DNA from: Vitis vinifera
Lineage: Eukaryota > Streptophyta > Magnoliopsida > Vitales > Vitaceae
Length of the DNA stretch: 64,000 nt
Assembly (NCBI RefSeq): GCF_030704535.1
Contig: NC_081817.1
Span: 26,971,001-27,035,000 of the forward strand
Direction of reading: 5' to 3'
Within the stretch, counting starts at the first letter, position 1. Each line of letters begins with the position of its first letter. The position numbers and the translations under genes were made by a program. The notes beneath the pieces are model-generated. The model saw only the letters and a program-made list of their open reading frames with translations. It was not told the DNA's origin and made no database searches. Shown here one piece after another: positions 36,470 through 50,750 of the stretch.

Positions 36470-37700
36470 GTTTTGAAAACCATGATACTTTATTACTTGT
36501 AATTTTCTGATATTTAATTATAAATATCAAATATCTAATGTTTACTTTTTTTCATCACTAAAATGTTGATTTGATTTTGGTTTAAGTATAAATCAACTTT
36601 CCCTCAAAAAAATTGTCAAATTACACCTTTTTATACCTACTCCAAATATCCGGTGCTACTTATATTAAGTAAACAAAAAAGAAAACAACCATTGAGTCCG
36701 AGAGTTGATTTTCATTTTCTTTATCAATGTGAAGGTATGCCACCTAAATTAAATTTATTAAATTTTTTCTTTTCTTTAATTGTAAAACTTTACTCTTAAT
36801 CGTACAAAATATTATCCATTAAAATAAAAAATAAAAATAAAAATAAAAATATGTTTACATAATTAAAAGGAGCTCATACAATTATAATATAAAGAACTTT
36901 TTGTAGGATATCACATTAATTGTGGGAAGGGTAACGAGATCATTACTGATTTAAGAAAAAAATAGAAAAAAAATCAACCCTCAAAGATTAGGTAACTAAG
37001 GAACAAAAGAAGAGGTGTCTTTCATTACCTATGTCATGTAACCTATAAAATTAGCCAATTGAGTTGGCTTATGTATTTATGTTTTTATTTATAGCCGGTC
37101 ACTTAAATATTAGTTAAAACATTAGGTAAGGGAATGAGAATCCACTTGCAGAATAATCCAAAAGATTAGGCGAGAAAATCCACCGTTTTAGATGATTAAA
37201 GTATGATCCACTTTCATATAAAAATTAATATTTTTCCTTCCTTAGTTGCCATATGACAGGAATAATGTATATACTAGTGAATTTGGAATATCACAATACT
37301 AGTAGCATGTGAGAGAAAGAAATCTTTCCGTATAAATTATTTCATAAGTTATATTATATTTTTTTTATAAAATAAGAAAAGTTATTAGAAATATCTTTAT
37401 AAATATTTTAAGTTATAAGAAGGAAATCTCATGATATGGAAATAAGCTTGTAGAGACTAAAGGTGGATAAAGATGTGGAGAATAATACAAGACACTCGAC
37501 GGAGCGAGGGGCTCGTGGTTCAAAGTGTGGATACAAAGAGTGGAAATGTGGAGTGAGGGGACTTATGGTCGTGTGGATACAAGGAATGAGAAATATGAGA
37601 TATTTTGGGAACCAATAATATAATAAAAAGATTCTCTCTTATCCATAGACGTAAGTACTGAATTGCATTAAAATATCATATACATTTGTGTAAATCATTT
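35400..37700. repeat. Two ~1.16-kb diverged tandem units
   Basis: Landmarks recur with a spacing of about 1155 bp: 'cacctctttatgcctattc' (35480) with 'cacctttttatacctactcc' (36627), and 'ctcaaagattaggtaactaa' at 35827 and 36982. The units are AT-rich and noncoding, with a 30-bp T run at 36440-36470. A shorter third copy is at 33766. Confidence 0.65.
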
Positions 37701-38552
37701 TATATTTATATTATTGAACTATCTTTGATTATATTAAAGCTTCTATTAGTACAACAAATGTCTCGAAGTCTTTTTAGGATTAAGAATCCACAAAGAAAAT
37801 TCAATAATGGGTAGAAAAGGGATTTATCTTACTTTTATAATAAAATAGTAATTTTAGCATTTAAAAGAATAAAATAAAATAGTCCCTAGTACTTCCACAA
37901 TCAAGTAAGTCCTAATATATTCTCAATGTATTTTTTGAAATTAACTATACAAGGCTTTGCTTATTGTAGAATCTTTTAAACCGTTAAAAAAACTTTATTT
38001 GCAAATGAAGAATTTGATTTATAAGAGGTGTCTAATCTCATGGAAAATAGAGTTTTGATTTTGATTTTCACTTTTAATTAAAGCCAAAAGTAAAAACTTA
38101 TTTCAATTAAGTTGATAACCTAAATTTTGACTTTATATTTATTCCTTCATATAATCTTCAATTTTATTTAATAATAAATAATTTTTTGTTTAAATTTAAA
38201 ATAAAAATCAAAGAAAAAACTTGTAAGTTGTAGCTCTACTTTAAAAAATAAATAAATTTGATAATTTTTTTTAAAAAAAAATGCTTTTATGAAAGATTGT
38301 TCTTAAACCATTTTTTTAAAAAAAAAGAAAAAAAAAATATCATAAATTGCAGTCGTGTAACAATTTAAAAGAAAAAAAAAATCAATCTACAACTATCATA
38401 ATTGTGACATGGTGGATTCAAGATAGAACTCATTTTTTCTGTCTCAGTGATCAAGCCTTCACCTTACAGAGACAGGGGACCAGTTTCACTTGTTTCCATC
38501 ATCCCTTCTCAACTCTGACTCTTTTGTTTTCCTTTGCGAAAAAAAAAACACC
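37701..38552. other. Upstream region of CNL gene D
   Basis: AT-rich to about 38340, then a short less AT-rich leader to the start codon at 38553. Unlike genes B, C and F it lacks the 'ttagtgcgg' upstream block, although the last ~70 bp ('catcccttctcaactctgac' and the ACACCATGG context) resemble the leaders of the others. Confidence 0.55.
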
Positions 38553-41500
38553 ATGGAAGTTGTTGGAAACGCTCTTCTTTCGGATGTCCTTGGCTGGCTG
38601 TCTGACAAGTTGGGCTCCTATGATTTCATTAAGTTTGCAAGCGAAGAGAATGTCGACACTGAGCTCAAGAAATGGGAGAAGGAGTTGCAGAGCATCTGGC
38701 AAGAGCTCAACGACGCGGAGGAGAAGCAGATCACAGTGGATACTGTCAAATCATGGGTGTTCGATCTGAGGGTTTTGGCGTATGATATGGAGGACATCTT
38801 GGACGAGTTTGATTACGAATTGATGAGAAGAAAGCCGATGGGGGCGGAAGCTGAAGAAGCCAGCACAAGCAAGAAACGTAAGTTCTTTACTAATTTCTCT
38901 ACTAGTTTCAATCCAGCTCATGTTGTGTTTAGTGTCAAGATGGGGTCCAAGATTAGAGAAATCACCAGCAGGTTACAAGATATTTCAGCTAGAAAAGCTG
39001 GACTTGGCCTAGAAAAGGTGACAGTAGCAGCAGCTACTTCCGCTTGGCAAAGGCCACCACCCACTACACCTATAGCATACGAACCTCGCGTTTATGGCAG
39101 GGATGAAGATAAAACACTGGTTCTTGATTTGCTGCGCAAGGTTGAGCCCAATGAAAACAATGTTAGCGTTATTTCCATTGTTGGCTTGGGCGGGGTGGGC
39201 AAGACGACTCTCGCACGGCAGGTTTACAAGTATGATTTGGCCAAAAATTTTGAACTAAAAGCGTGGGTTTGTGTGACTGATGTGTTTGATGTGGAGAATA
39301 TAACAAAAGCAATTCTCAATTCGGTGTTAGAGTCTGATGCAAGTGGGTCTTTGGACTTCCAACAAGTTCAAAAGAAATTGACAGACACGTTAGCAGGGAA
39401 AACTTTTTTACTCGTTCTAGACGACGTGTGGAACGAAAATTGTGGTCATTGGGATCTTTTGCGGGCTCCTTTTAGTGTAGGGTCCAAAGGAAGCAAAGTC
39501 ATAGTTACAACACGCAATAAAAATGTCGCATTGATGATGGGAGCTGCCAAGAATGTTCATAAACTAAACCCTTTATCTGAAGATGCTTGTTGGTCTGTGT
39601 TTGAGAAGCATGCATTTGAACATAGAGATATCAATGATCATCCGAACCTGGTGTCCATTGGTAGGAAAATTGTTGGCAAATGTGGTGGATTGCCACTAGC
39701 AGCAAAAGCGCTTGGTAGTCTCCTACGCTCTAAGCAAAGCGAAGCCGAATGGGAAACAGTATGGAGTAGCAAAATATGGGATTTGTTAAGCACGGAAAGT
39801 GATATTCTTCCTGCGTTGTGGTTGAGCTATTACCATCTTCCTTCATATTTGAAGAGGTGTTTTGCATATTGTGCAATGTTCCCCAAGAACTGGAAGTTTG
39901 AGTCACAAGGTTTGGTCCTTCTATGGATGGCTGAAGGTTTAATTCAGCAACCAAAAGGTAACGGACAAACAATGGAAGATCTTGGGGCCAACTATTTTGA
40001 TGAATTATTGTCAAGATCATTTTTTCAACCATCGACTAATGATGAATCACGTTTTGTGATGCATGATCTTATACATGATCTAGCTCAAGTTGTATCTGGT
40101 GAAATATGTTTTTGTTTGGAATATAACCTAGGCAGTAACCCGCTATCCATAATTTCTAAACAGACTCGTCATTCATCATTCGTTCGTGGAAGATATGATG
40201 CGATCAAAAAATTTGAAGCTTTTCAAGAGGCAGAGCATTTACGAACATTTGTGGCTTTACCATTTCTTGGTAGAAGTGGTCCAAAATTTTTTGTGACTAG
40301 AACGGTTTATGATCATTTGGTGCCAAAACTTCAACGACTAAGAGTCCTCTGTTTGAGTGGATATTTGATACCTGAACTACCAGATTCTATTGGTGAATTG
40401 AAACATCTACGCTATTTGAATTTGTCTTTCACTCGAATCAAATCATTGCCTGACTCAGTGAGCAAGCTCTATAATTTACAAACAATTATATTATTCGGGT
40501 GTTCGAATTTTAGAAGGTTACCTCCCAACATTGGGAACTTAATTAACCTTCGACATCTCAATGTTGAAAGATGTTTAAACCTAGACGAGATGCCACAACA
40601 GATAGGTAAATTAAAGAACTTGCAAACTTTGTCTAATTTTATTGTGGGTAAAAGCAGATATTTGGGAATAAAGGAGTTGAAGCATTTGTCACATCTCCGA
40701 GGGAAGATTTTTATCTCACGATTGGAGAATGTGGTGAATATTCAAGATGCCATAGATGCCAATCTAAGGACTAAGCTCAATGTTGAAGAGTTGATTATGT
40801 CTTGGAGTAGTTGGTTCGATAATTTGCGAAATGAAGACACCGAAATGGAAGTCCTTCTCTCTCTACAACCTCATACCAGTTTGAAGAAACTCGATATTGA
40901 AGCTTATGGTGGTCGGCAATTCCCCAACTGGATATGTGATCCCTCTTACTCTAAATTGGTGGAGTTAAGTATTTGGGGTTGTATGAGGTGCACTGATCTA
41001 CCTTCAGTTGGGCAACTACCTTTCCTCAAGAAGTTAGTCATCGAAAGAATGGATCGAGTGAAAAGTGTGGGGCTGGAGTTTGAGGGGCAGGTTTCTCCTT
41101 ACGCTAAGCCTTTCCAATGCTTGGAGTATTTAAGTTTTCGAGAAATGAAGAAATGGAAAAAGTGGTCATGGTCAAGAGAGTCATTTTCTCGCCTCGTCCA
41201 GTTGCAGATAAAAGATTGTCCAAGATTGAGTAAGAAATTACCCACTCACCTAACTTCTCTAGTAAGACTTGAAATTAACAATTGCCCAGAAACGATGGTT
41301 CCACTTCCAACACATCTACCTTCTCTTAAAGAGCTCAATATTTGTTATTGCCTAGAAATGAAGCCCTCTAAAAGATTACAGCCTTTTGGACGATTGCGAG
41401 GAGGGAGTAGAAGTGCAATTGACATCACCTCACGTGTTTATTTCACAATTAATGGAATGTCAGGGCTTTTCAAACTTGAGCAAAAATTTTTGCGGTCCTT

Positions 41501-42542
41501 GCCAAGGCTTCAACTACTGGAGATCGACGATTCTGGTGTGTTGGACTGTTTGTGGGAAAATGGGTTGGGATTAGAAAATCTCGCTAAGCTTCGAGTATTG
41601 GATTGTAACCAACTTGTATCCTTGGGAGAAGAGGAAGCGCAAGGGCTGCCTTGTAATCTTCAGTATTTGGAGATACGTAAATGTGATAACTTGGAGAAGC
41701 TTCCACATGGATTATATAGCTATGCATCTCTCAGAGAGTTGATTATAGTGGACTGTGCAAAATTGGTGTCATTTCCAGATAAGGGTTTCCCGCTCATGCT
41801 TAGACGTCTTACTATTGCTAATTGTAAAAGTCTAAGTAGCCTACCTGATAGCAGTAATTGCAGCAACATGGTGTGTGTCCTTGAATACTTGAATATTTAC
41901 AAGTGTCCTTCTCTCATTTGCTTTCCAATAGGGCAGTTACCCACCACCCTTAAGGAACTCCATATATCCTATTGTAAAAATCTAAAGTCTCTTCCAGAAG
42001 ACATCGAGTTTTCTGCCCTTGAATACGTAGAGATATGGGGGTGTTCGTCTTTCATTGGTCTTCCAAAGGGAAAACTACCACCAACCCTGAAGAAGCTCAC
42101 AATATATGGGTGTGAAAAGCTAGAGTCTTTACCAGAGGGAATAATGCATCACCATTCCAACAACACAACCAATTGTGGTCTTCAATTCTTGCATATATCG
42201 GAATGTTCATCTCTCACATCCTTCCCTAGAGGCAGATTTCTCCCTACCCTTAAATCTATTAATATTTATGATTGTGCACAGCTGCAACCAATTTCAGAGG
42301 AGATGTTTCATCGCAATAATAATGCACTTGAAGTTTTGTCCATCTGGGGATATCCCAATCTCAAAACTATACCAGATTGCCTCTACAACCTCAAATATCT
42401 TCAGATCACAAAATGTGAGAATCTGGAGTTGCAGCCTCATCAATTGCAAAGCCTCACTTCTCTTACATCACTCCATATCCATGATTATGAGAATATGAAG
42501 ACGCCCTTATCAGAATGGGGCCTTGCCAGATTGACCTCTTAA
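38553..42542 (+). CDS. CC-NB-ARC-LRR resistance protein D, C-terminally truncated
   Basis: I place the start at 38553 (MEVVGNALLSDVLGWLSDKL), matching genes C and F, rather than the in-frame ATG 63 bp upstream. The frame gives 1329 residues: an Rx-type coiled coil with YDMEDILDEF (about 77-86), NB-ARC with P-loop GLGGVGKTT (about 211-219), kinase-2 LLVLDDVW, RNBS-B GSKVIVTTR, GLPLAAK, RNBS-D CFAYCAMF and FVMHDLIHDLAQ, then about 780 residues of LRRs. All NB-ARC motifs look intact. A 2-bp loss at about 42537-42540 creates an immediate TAA, removing the last ~107 residues. It may still work if that LRR end is dispensable. By sequence the NB-ARC is closest to pseudogene B. Confidence 0.9.
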   Translation: MEVVGNALLSDVLGWLSDKLGSYDFIKFASEENVDTELKKWEKELQSIWQELNDAEEKQITVDTVKSWVFDLRVLAYDMEDILDEFDYELMRRKPMGAEAEEASTSKKRKFFTNFSTSFNPAHVVFSVKMGSKIREITSRLQDISARKAGLGLEKVTVAAATSAWQRPPPTTPIAYEPRVYGRDEDKTLVLDLLRKVEPNENNVSVISIVGLGGVGKTTLARQVYKYDLAKNFELKAWVCVTDVFDVENITKAILNSVLESDASGSLDFQQVQKKLTDTLAGKTFLLVLDDVWNENCGHWDLLRAPFSVGSKGSKVIVTTRNKNVALMMGAAKNVHKLNPLSEDACWSVFEKHAFEHRDINDHPNLVSIGRKIVGKCGGLPLAAKALGSLLRSKQSEAEWETVWSSKIWDLLSTESDILPALWLSYYHLPSYLKRCFAYCAMFPKNWKFESQGLVLLWMAEGLIQQPKGNGQTMEDLGANYFDELLSRSFFQPSTNDESRFVMHDLIHDLAQVVSGEICFCLEYNLGSNPLSIISKQTRHSSFVRGRYDAIKKFEAFQEAEHLRTFVALPFLGRSGPKFFVTRTVYDHLVPKLQRLRVLCLSGYLIPELPDSIGELKHLRYLNLSFTRIKSLPDSVSKLYNLQTIILFGCSNFRRLPPNIGNLINLRHLNVERCLNLDEMPQQIGKLKNLQTLSNFIVGKSRYLGIKELKHLSHLRGKIFISRLENVVNIQDAIDANLRTKLNVEELIMSWSSWFDNLRNEDTEMEVLLSLQPHTSLKKLDIEAYGGRQFPNWICDPSYSKLVELSIWGCMRCTDLPSVGQLPFLKKLVIERMDRVKSVGLEFEGQVSPYAKPFQCLEYLSFREMKKWKKWSWSRESFSRLVQLQIKDCPRLSKKLPTHLTSLVRLEINNCPETMVPLPTHLPSLKELNICYCLEMKPSKRLQPFGRLRGGSRSAIDITSRVYFTINGMSGLFKLEQKFLRSLPRLQLLEIDDSGVLDCLWENGLGLENLAKLRVLDCNQLVSLGEEEAQGLPCNLQYLEIRKCDNLEKLPHGLYSYASLRELIIVDCAKLVSFPDKGFPLMLRRLTIANCKSLSSLPDSSNCSNMVCVLEYLNIYKCPSLICFPIGQLPTTLKELHISYCKNLKSLPEDIEFSALEYVEIWGCSSFIGLPKGKLPPTLKKLTIYGCEKLESLPEGIMHHHSNNTTNCGLQFLHISECSSLTSFPRGRFLPTLKSINIYDCAQLQPISEEMFHRNNNALEVLSIWGYPNLKTIPDCLYNLKYLQITKCENLELQPHQLQSLTSLTSLHIHDYENMKTPLSEWGLARLTS
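39183..39209 (+). promoter_or_regulatory. Putative miR482/2118 target site in gene D P-loop
   Basis: The P-loop codons for GLGGVGKTT are the conserved target of the miR482/2118 family in many plants, which triggers phased siRNAs from NLR transcripts. The site is present here by position and motif. No microRNA gene is in the window and no pairing score was computed. Confidence 0.4.
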
Positions 42543-42861
42543 AACTCTCACCATTTCTGATTATCACCACCACCACCACCACCCACTGCTTCTTCCTACT
42601 ACTCTACTTAATCTTTGCATTTCAAGATTCGAGAATCTGGAATCCTTGGCCTTCCTGTCTCTCCAAAGGCTTACTTCTCTTGAAACGCTAGATATCTCCG
42701 GATGTCGTAAGCTGCAGTCGTTTTTGCCAAGGGAAGGGCTGTCTGAAACGCTTTCAGCCCTATTTATAGAAGATTGCCCACTCCTAAGTCAAAGGTGCTC
42801 AAAAGAGAATGGGCAAGATTGGCGCAACATCGCCCACATCCCCTATGTGCAAATTAGGTAG
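42543..42861 (+). pseudogene. Former C-terminal LRR end of gene D, out of frame
   Basis: After the 2-bp deletion the remainder continues open in another frame to a TAG at 42859-42861, reading a six-histidine run, LLLPTTLLNLCISRFENLE and WRNIAHIPYVQIR. It matches the last ~107 residues of gene F, so the truncation is recent. Confidence 0.85.
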
Positions 42862-45667
42862 TCGATTGATCTTTGAGCAATAAAAGTTGAGATTGCAGCA
42901 AAATGAATGTAGAGGCCATTCCACCATATCCTCTCCTTATGTGCCACAATCCCTTGTAAGTGTCATTTGTTTTATTATTCCACATTTATTTTATGACACA
43001 TTCTTGTACTTAAGTTGATGGTTTCATCTCTGTTATTGAGAGTTATCTTCTATTTCTTGCTTTCTTTCTTTTTGTCTTTCTTTTCTGTTTATTAGGTTAA
43101 GGAGATGTGATAAATATGGGGATTTGGCAATTTCATCTTCACTTCCATGTAAGTTTCTCTAATTGTGCCATTTTGTTGAATTTGAATACTAACCTTGTTT
43201 TTTCTATTTCTCAATTATTCTGATTTTTTTAATTTTGGACAATTTGTCTCACTTTTGTTCATTGTTTAATACTTCAACTGATTTTATTTTTTTTCCTGGT
43301 TTTAATGATCATTTTTCTAAAGTTTTCTACTTCCATGCTTGTTATGTTTTATAGGTACCTGCTAGAAGGGGCCTTTAGCTTCTTGACCTTTCTCAGTAGT
43401 CGATCCAATTGCAGGAACTGGAGTCGATTTAAGCAAAAGATCTGCAGATAAAACTTACTGAAGGCTTTCCCAGCTGTATGAGTCCGAACTCTATCTTTGG
43501 CCTCATGTGATTTGTGTCATTAGATTGTATATCTACACAATACCCATAGGCTATCCATTCCCTTTCTGTTAAAATCAAGCTTGCCCATTCATTATGCATA
43601 ACTTTTTTCTTCTTAAGAAGTAGTTTCAAAATTTTCATCTTAAAGGAATTCCTTTTCATGCATGTAGGATGTAAGGTGAAAATAATGCAAATGGAATCCA
43701 ATTCTCTAACAACAGGGCCAGCCAGTTAGAGTGAGTATGCTATATTTCATTCATGATCTTTTTTTATTTCATATATTTCAATTGCATTGTCCTCAAGTAG
43801 CATTCTTATCTGACGTATCTCTAAATAAAGTTCCCCATTGTTTTCCCTAAATATTCATAGATATGCATCTATTAAATTAGGCCATGTTCTTAATGCTTTA
43901 TAGACCTATGATTTATCAACCTATGGTTTCATTTTCTCCATCACAGGATTGGACCATGTTTTTATAATTTTCCATTCATCAACATGATCTTTGTTCAACT
44001 TACAGGCTTTTCAAGTCAGTAATAAAGAACATCTCTGATTGAAATGCTTCATTTTCTAGGAATATCTCTCATTATAACTTATTTTACTTATGAGCTTTTA
44101 ACTACATTCCTTTTTACAATAATGCAGGATTGGCTTTTGCTAAAAAATATTGATTCTTCATTTTGGTCTCCTTCACAGTCATTGTAAGCATCACTATTTC
44201 TACATCATTGTTATCTTTGTAAATAATTCTGGCTTGAATTGTATAGCATACTTATACAAGTCAAAGTTGCAGAAGTCATGGCCCAAAAATTACCATCTCA
44301 TGTGGAATCGGGAGAAAGGAAATCTGCAAGTTGAGATACAATGAGAGTGAGCTATGCAAATTCTTACATATTCAAAACCTTTTTATTTGTACAATTTATT
44401 CCGATGGCTTTTCAATAATCATGTTTGCATTTCATTTGATTTTAAATTTTCAAGGAGATTTAGGGCTCAAAATAGCTACCATTGACTTCAGAATTGTACT
44501 TCAATATCTGAGGAGCAGTCCCTTGTTGTAACACGAAATGCTTTTGGAAGCTGGTTATAGAATTCCTGGGGAATGGTGATTTTCCCTATTAATTTGGTAC
44601 GCTTTTTGACTCATTCTCCAGCATATTATTGGAGAACCTATTTTTTCCCTCAATCTTTTACTTTTAGGAAGATTTTAGCTCAAGTCAAATCCTCTTTTTA
44701 GTGAAATTATGGATCTTTAATTAGTGTTTTGCAGACCACTAATATTAGGAATATGATGGTTTGTGTTGGAATACACAAATTTCTCTTTGAATCCTTGAAC
44801 CCAGTGTACCATCTCAAACATTTCTTTTTGTTTTACAGATGAATGTTGGAAATAGGATAGGCTGATGAAGGCCAAAGAATCAGTTTGGGGTAGATTTGGA
44901 GATCAATCACTGAATGGTTCAGATTATTTCTTTTTCTAATTTCATTTGATTTAGAGTGGATGCAGAGGCTATACTTATGGTAATAAATATGCAGTACCCT
45001 GTTGTTCATAGTGATCATGTTAGACTAAGATTTTTTATCAACTTCTACATGTGGCTTATGCCAAGAAGTGAAGGTCATTACCCATTGCAGGTTCGGTTTT
45101 GGGGCTTTTGTGAAGGACGGATGGACCTGAATTTGAGCATTTTTTACTGAAGATGATGAATGGAGACTTGAATCTGCCCTATTTCGCCAAGCAACAACGT
45201 AAAAAATTATGCAAGGTTTGCTAACTCGTCAATCTATCCTAAACTAAATATTGTGTGATGGAAGTGGATTGTGACAGCTTACTCCTTGGGATGGAGTTAA
45301 GGATTTTTTTATTCCCTCATTCATCTTTGTTTTAGCGTATTTGTGATTCATTCTTAAGCTGTTTCCTTTCCTTTTTATCTGAGTTCGCCAATATGTTCAT
45401 TCTTAAATATTTTGGCATGCCTAAAAACTACCCGTAAGGAAACATGTTAATACCCTGGATTGTGAGCATTAAAAAAAAGGTCATCTTGGTATTATGGTAT
45501 ATGGTGGTAAAAAAATGAAAGAATTTTAGTTCTTGTAGCCCTAAAATGATCTTCTATTTGCTACTAATGCAGTCTTATTTTGAGTGTTGTGAGTAAACTG
45601 GACTCATTTCATTTTTAAAACTCAGTGGAAGTACCTTTATTCCTTGGAGCTTCCAATCAAACCCTAA

Positions 45668-47555
<1,888 letters not shown>

Positions 47556-48711
47556 TAAATTTTCTTAAAGATATGGCTTATATTGGGTGAGAGGGGGAAT
47601 ATGATTTTAGTATGCTCTGCTTGTTGGGTGCCATTTTATGCTTCCCCGCAATCTTTTTACACTTTGTGAAGCAAGTGACAGTGTACCAAAGTTTATCTAA
47701 TTGGAATTTTGCCTTCACATATATATATATATATGTTCATGCATGATGAAATTTAAATCACTGAATGCTGGCTTGCTTCCCCACAGATACATCCATGTCA
47801 CTAAAGCTAAAAATGAAGGTTGCGTTTTCTCTTAAACTTGGAAGCTCATGATGTAGTAATACCTCATAATGTCAAAAAGTAATTAATGTCTGTCCTCTGC
47901 ATGTACATTTTAGTGTTAATCGTTTCTGGGATTCTTGCTTGATATTTAAAAAGGTTCACATTTCAGTTCTGTCTTGTAGATCATGCTTTTGGAAGCTCCT
48001 CACAACCCGAAAGCTGGAGTGCTTCATCTGTATATCCTTGAGTTCTATCAGATGGGTGGAAAGCCAATTACAAAGAAATATGGACAGGGCTTTCTCATAT
48101 GTGGTTATATCATATCAATTCAGTTGGCCAACATCCAATAGTCCAGAGGAAGGTCCTTGCTGACAATGAATATTGATGAGAGCATCAATAGAAGTTTTGA
48201 TGGACCTGAACAAAGTTAAAACAACTCGAGGACCAGATTACCTGTACAACTCCCAGCAGCCAAATGGACCTCTGAGGACCATTAATGAGAGAGCATCGTT
48301 GCAGATTCCAGACTTAAGACATTGCTGGAGTATTGAATTCTGAATGTAATACAGGAGAAAATTTTGTTTATATGTATTAATGTTGATGAAGTTTTGGTTA
48401 GTATGGTATGGTTGAGATCATGGTTTGTGGATTTGTTGTTCATTGTAGTTATCAGAAATGACTGAACAAGGCTACCTTTTATTCTTAAGAAATTCTGGTT
48501 TTATAATTCTGCTACAATCAATACAAGGTGTGGAAGTGCAATTGATTATGTTTATGCATGAACTTCTTTGGAATCCCATGTCTCTAACATTCCCTTCATC
48601 TGTAGTTGCTAACCAAGCTTTCACACACAGCAAACCATTAATTCTTTCTGCTTCCCCTCTTTACAGCATCCTTTAGATTCCCACTCTTTCTCTCTTAAGA
48701 AACCAGGCAAA

Positions 48712-48831
48712 TTGTTGAGGTTGCCCTTTCTGTTTCCCCTCAAGTGCTGTTTGGCAAGCTGGTTTCCTCTGATTTGCGGAAGTTTGCATGCCTGGAGCAA
48801 GTCCAAACCCAGCTCAAGAAATGGCAGAAAA
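48712..48831 (+). pseudogene. CNL N-terminal coiled-coil remnant
   Basis: One frame reads IVEVALSVSPQVLFGKLVSS, then DLRKFACLEQVQTQLKKWQK, which aligns with the coiled coil of genes D and F but is clearly more diverged. It is cut by a Copia LTR at 48832. After that element, 53525-53570 reads LRKILAVL, which may continue the same coiled coil. No NB-ARC follows. Confidence 0.7.
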
Positions 48832-49573
48832 TGTTGGAATTTATATGGGTGAATGGAAATTAGGATTAGACACAACTTGTTTTAAAGGATGTGTCTTGTA
48901 TTTAAAAGACACAACCTCGTACAAAGGATGTGTTTGGTGTTTTAAGACAACCCTTCAAAGGATGTGTCTAGTATTTTAAAGATACATCTCTTCTAATAAG
49001 TCACCAACAAATCTATAAATAGGGATGATATTTCTTATTCATTCATTCATCTATTCTCTTCACACTTTCTCATTTCTTGTCATTCAAGTCCTCCTTAACT
49101 TTAAGTCTAGTCATTTTTCGTTTTTATTAAATATTTGGTGTTCAAGAGAGTACAAATCACTAAGTGATTTTTAGTTTCTTGTAATTTGAAGTGTTACTAT
49201 CACAATAAAGTGATCATTGTATCCTGAGAGACGACTGTCAACAAACCATAAGTACTTGAGCGGAACAAATTCATCTTAAGGACATAGAGTCAAACTTTAG
49301 TCTCAATCAACCTTATTTGTGAGTTTCAATTTTCTACTTCATTTTATTTGTATATTTATTATACACACTTATTATCCATATATTCAATGATTTGGACAAC
49401 AATCTTAAGACGAAGTTGCTTTTATTTCTAATTTTATTACAATTGATCTTTTAGTGAAGATGGTTTCTGCATCTTCTATCATACCTCCTACTATTGCACA
49501 TGGTGAGAAACCTGAGAAGTTCACTGGGACAGACTTCAAGAGGTGGGACCAAAAAATGTTGTTCTACCTTACA

Positions 49574-50750
49574 ATAGGATTGGCAACGGGGCGGATTTGG
49601 GCGGGGCCACCCCTACCCCATTCCTGTCCCAATTATATAAATCCCTTTCCCATCCCTATCCCATACCCGGGGTGGGACGGGTTAATGTCTCCCATTACCA
49701 TTTACAAAAGAGTTGATAATCCCATCCCCGTACCAAATGTGTTTTCGGGGCGGGGCGGCGTCGGGTGCTGGCCCATGCCATCGGGACCATCAGCAACATC
49801 TTCCAATTTCGGAACAACTTCAGAATCTCGACGGCCTCCGTTGACACATTGGAGTACTTGATGTTGGTACAGTGGCTGTCGTCATCCCGAACCACGTGGC
49901 TCGGGTGCAAGATCGCCAGCTTGAGGACGGTGTCGACGGACATGAAGCACATGAAGCACATGAACCCAATGTAAGTATCTTTGTTCACGAATGCAACCTC
50001 GCTCCATTTGTAAGTCAGAATGAAGGGGATGAGCCCGCCAATGACGCCCCTCATATTGAAGATGCTCTAGAACAGCGATATGTATGAACCCTTTCTCCCC
50101 GGCAGGGGGTACAACGTCATGATAGCTCCCTACCCCACCCAGAGCAATCCTGCTCTGATTCCGAGGATGGCGCCAATGACAATGGCGAAGCCCTGGTGCT
50201 GGTAGTGGTTGTAGTAAAGGAAAGAGCCGGCGTAGAAGACGTAGGTTGAGCAACCAGTGAAGAGGGTGAAGTAGGGGCCGAGGATGTTGTAGATGCCACC
50301 ACCCAAGATGCCGAAGATGGCGAAGGTGGTGTAAAGGGCGATGTTAGAATTATTGGCGGCGGTGGCATCCACCTGCCCACCTCCCCCCATCCCGGAAAGG
50401 GCATTGAACATGCTTGGACATCAGAAGTATACCAAGCCAATCAAACAGACCTGAACTAGTGGGGAATTGTATCTAAAAATGGATTTGTTAGGCAACCCCA
50501 CCACTGACTCTTCATCTTCCCTAAACCCCATTTCTCTTCTTACCCACTAGATCATATTAGAATCAGATTCAAATCCAGAGTCTCTATGTATGTTGGTAAT
50601 TAAAATTTCGGGGCGAGGCGGGTAACTACAAACCCATACCCGCCCCGAACCCGATTCGGGTTTCACAAAACTTTCTCATACCCGATTAATTTATCCCATA
50701 CCCGTTCCAATAGGGGCGGGTGACTCGATTGACATGTGAAATTGCCATTC
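49574..50750. mobile_element. Pack-MULE-like element with captured UNC93-like fragment
   Basis: This GC-richer insert splits the Copia gag and is flanked by the 10-bp direct repeat ctaccttaca (49564-49573 and 50751-50760). Its ends carry a short inverted repeat (ggattggcaa against gaatggcaat) and CGGGGCGGG/CCCGCCCC-rich subterminal DNA. The 9-10-bp target size points to Mutator-like elements. No transposase is present. Confidence 0.75.
49767..50531 (-). pseudogene. Captured N-terminal fragment of an UNC93-like (MFS) protein
   Basis: Read leftward from an ATG at 50531-50529, one frame runs for about 255 codons: MGFREDEESVVGLPNKSIFR, FNALSGMGGGGQVD, YTTFAIFGILGGGIYNILGP, GGLIPFILTYK and WKMLLMVPMAWAS. 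These match plant UNC93-like major-facilitator membrane proteins of about 450 residues. Three in-frame stops break it, near 50423 (TGA), 50130 and 50067 (TAG). The native start codon and some 5' leader were captured; the C-terminal half is absent. Confidence 0.75.

Noticed and set aside
38490..38552. In-frame upstream ATG adding 21 residues to gene D
   Set aside because: The added residues match no family member, while the ATG at 38553 has the same context and position as in genes C and F.
49882..50440. Other minus-strand frames of 107 and 123 codons
   Set aside because: They are alternate frames of the UNC93-like fragment with biased, Ser/Pro-rich composition.
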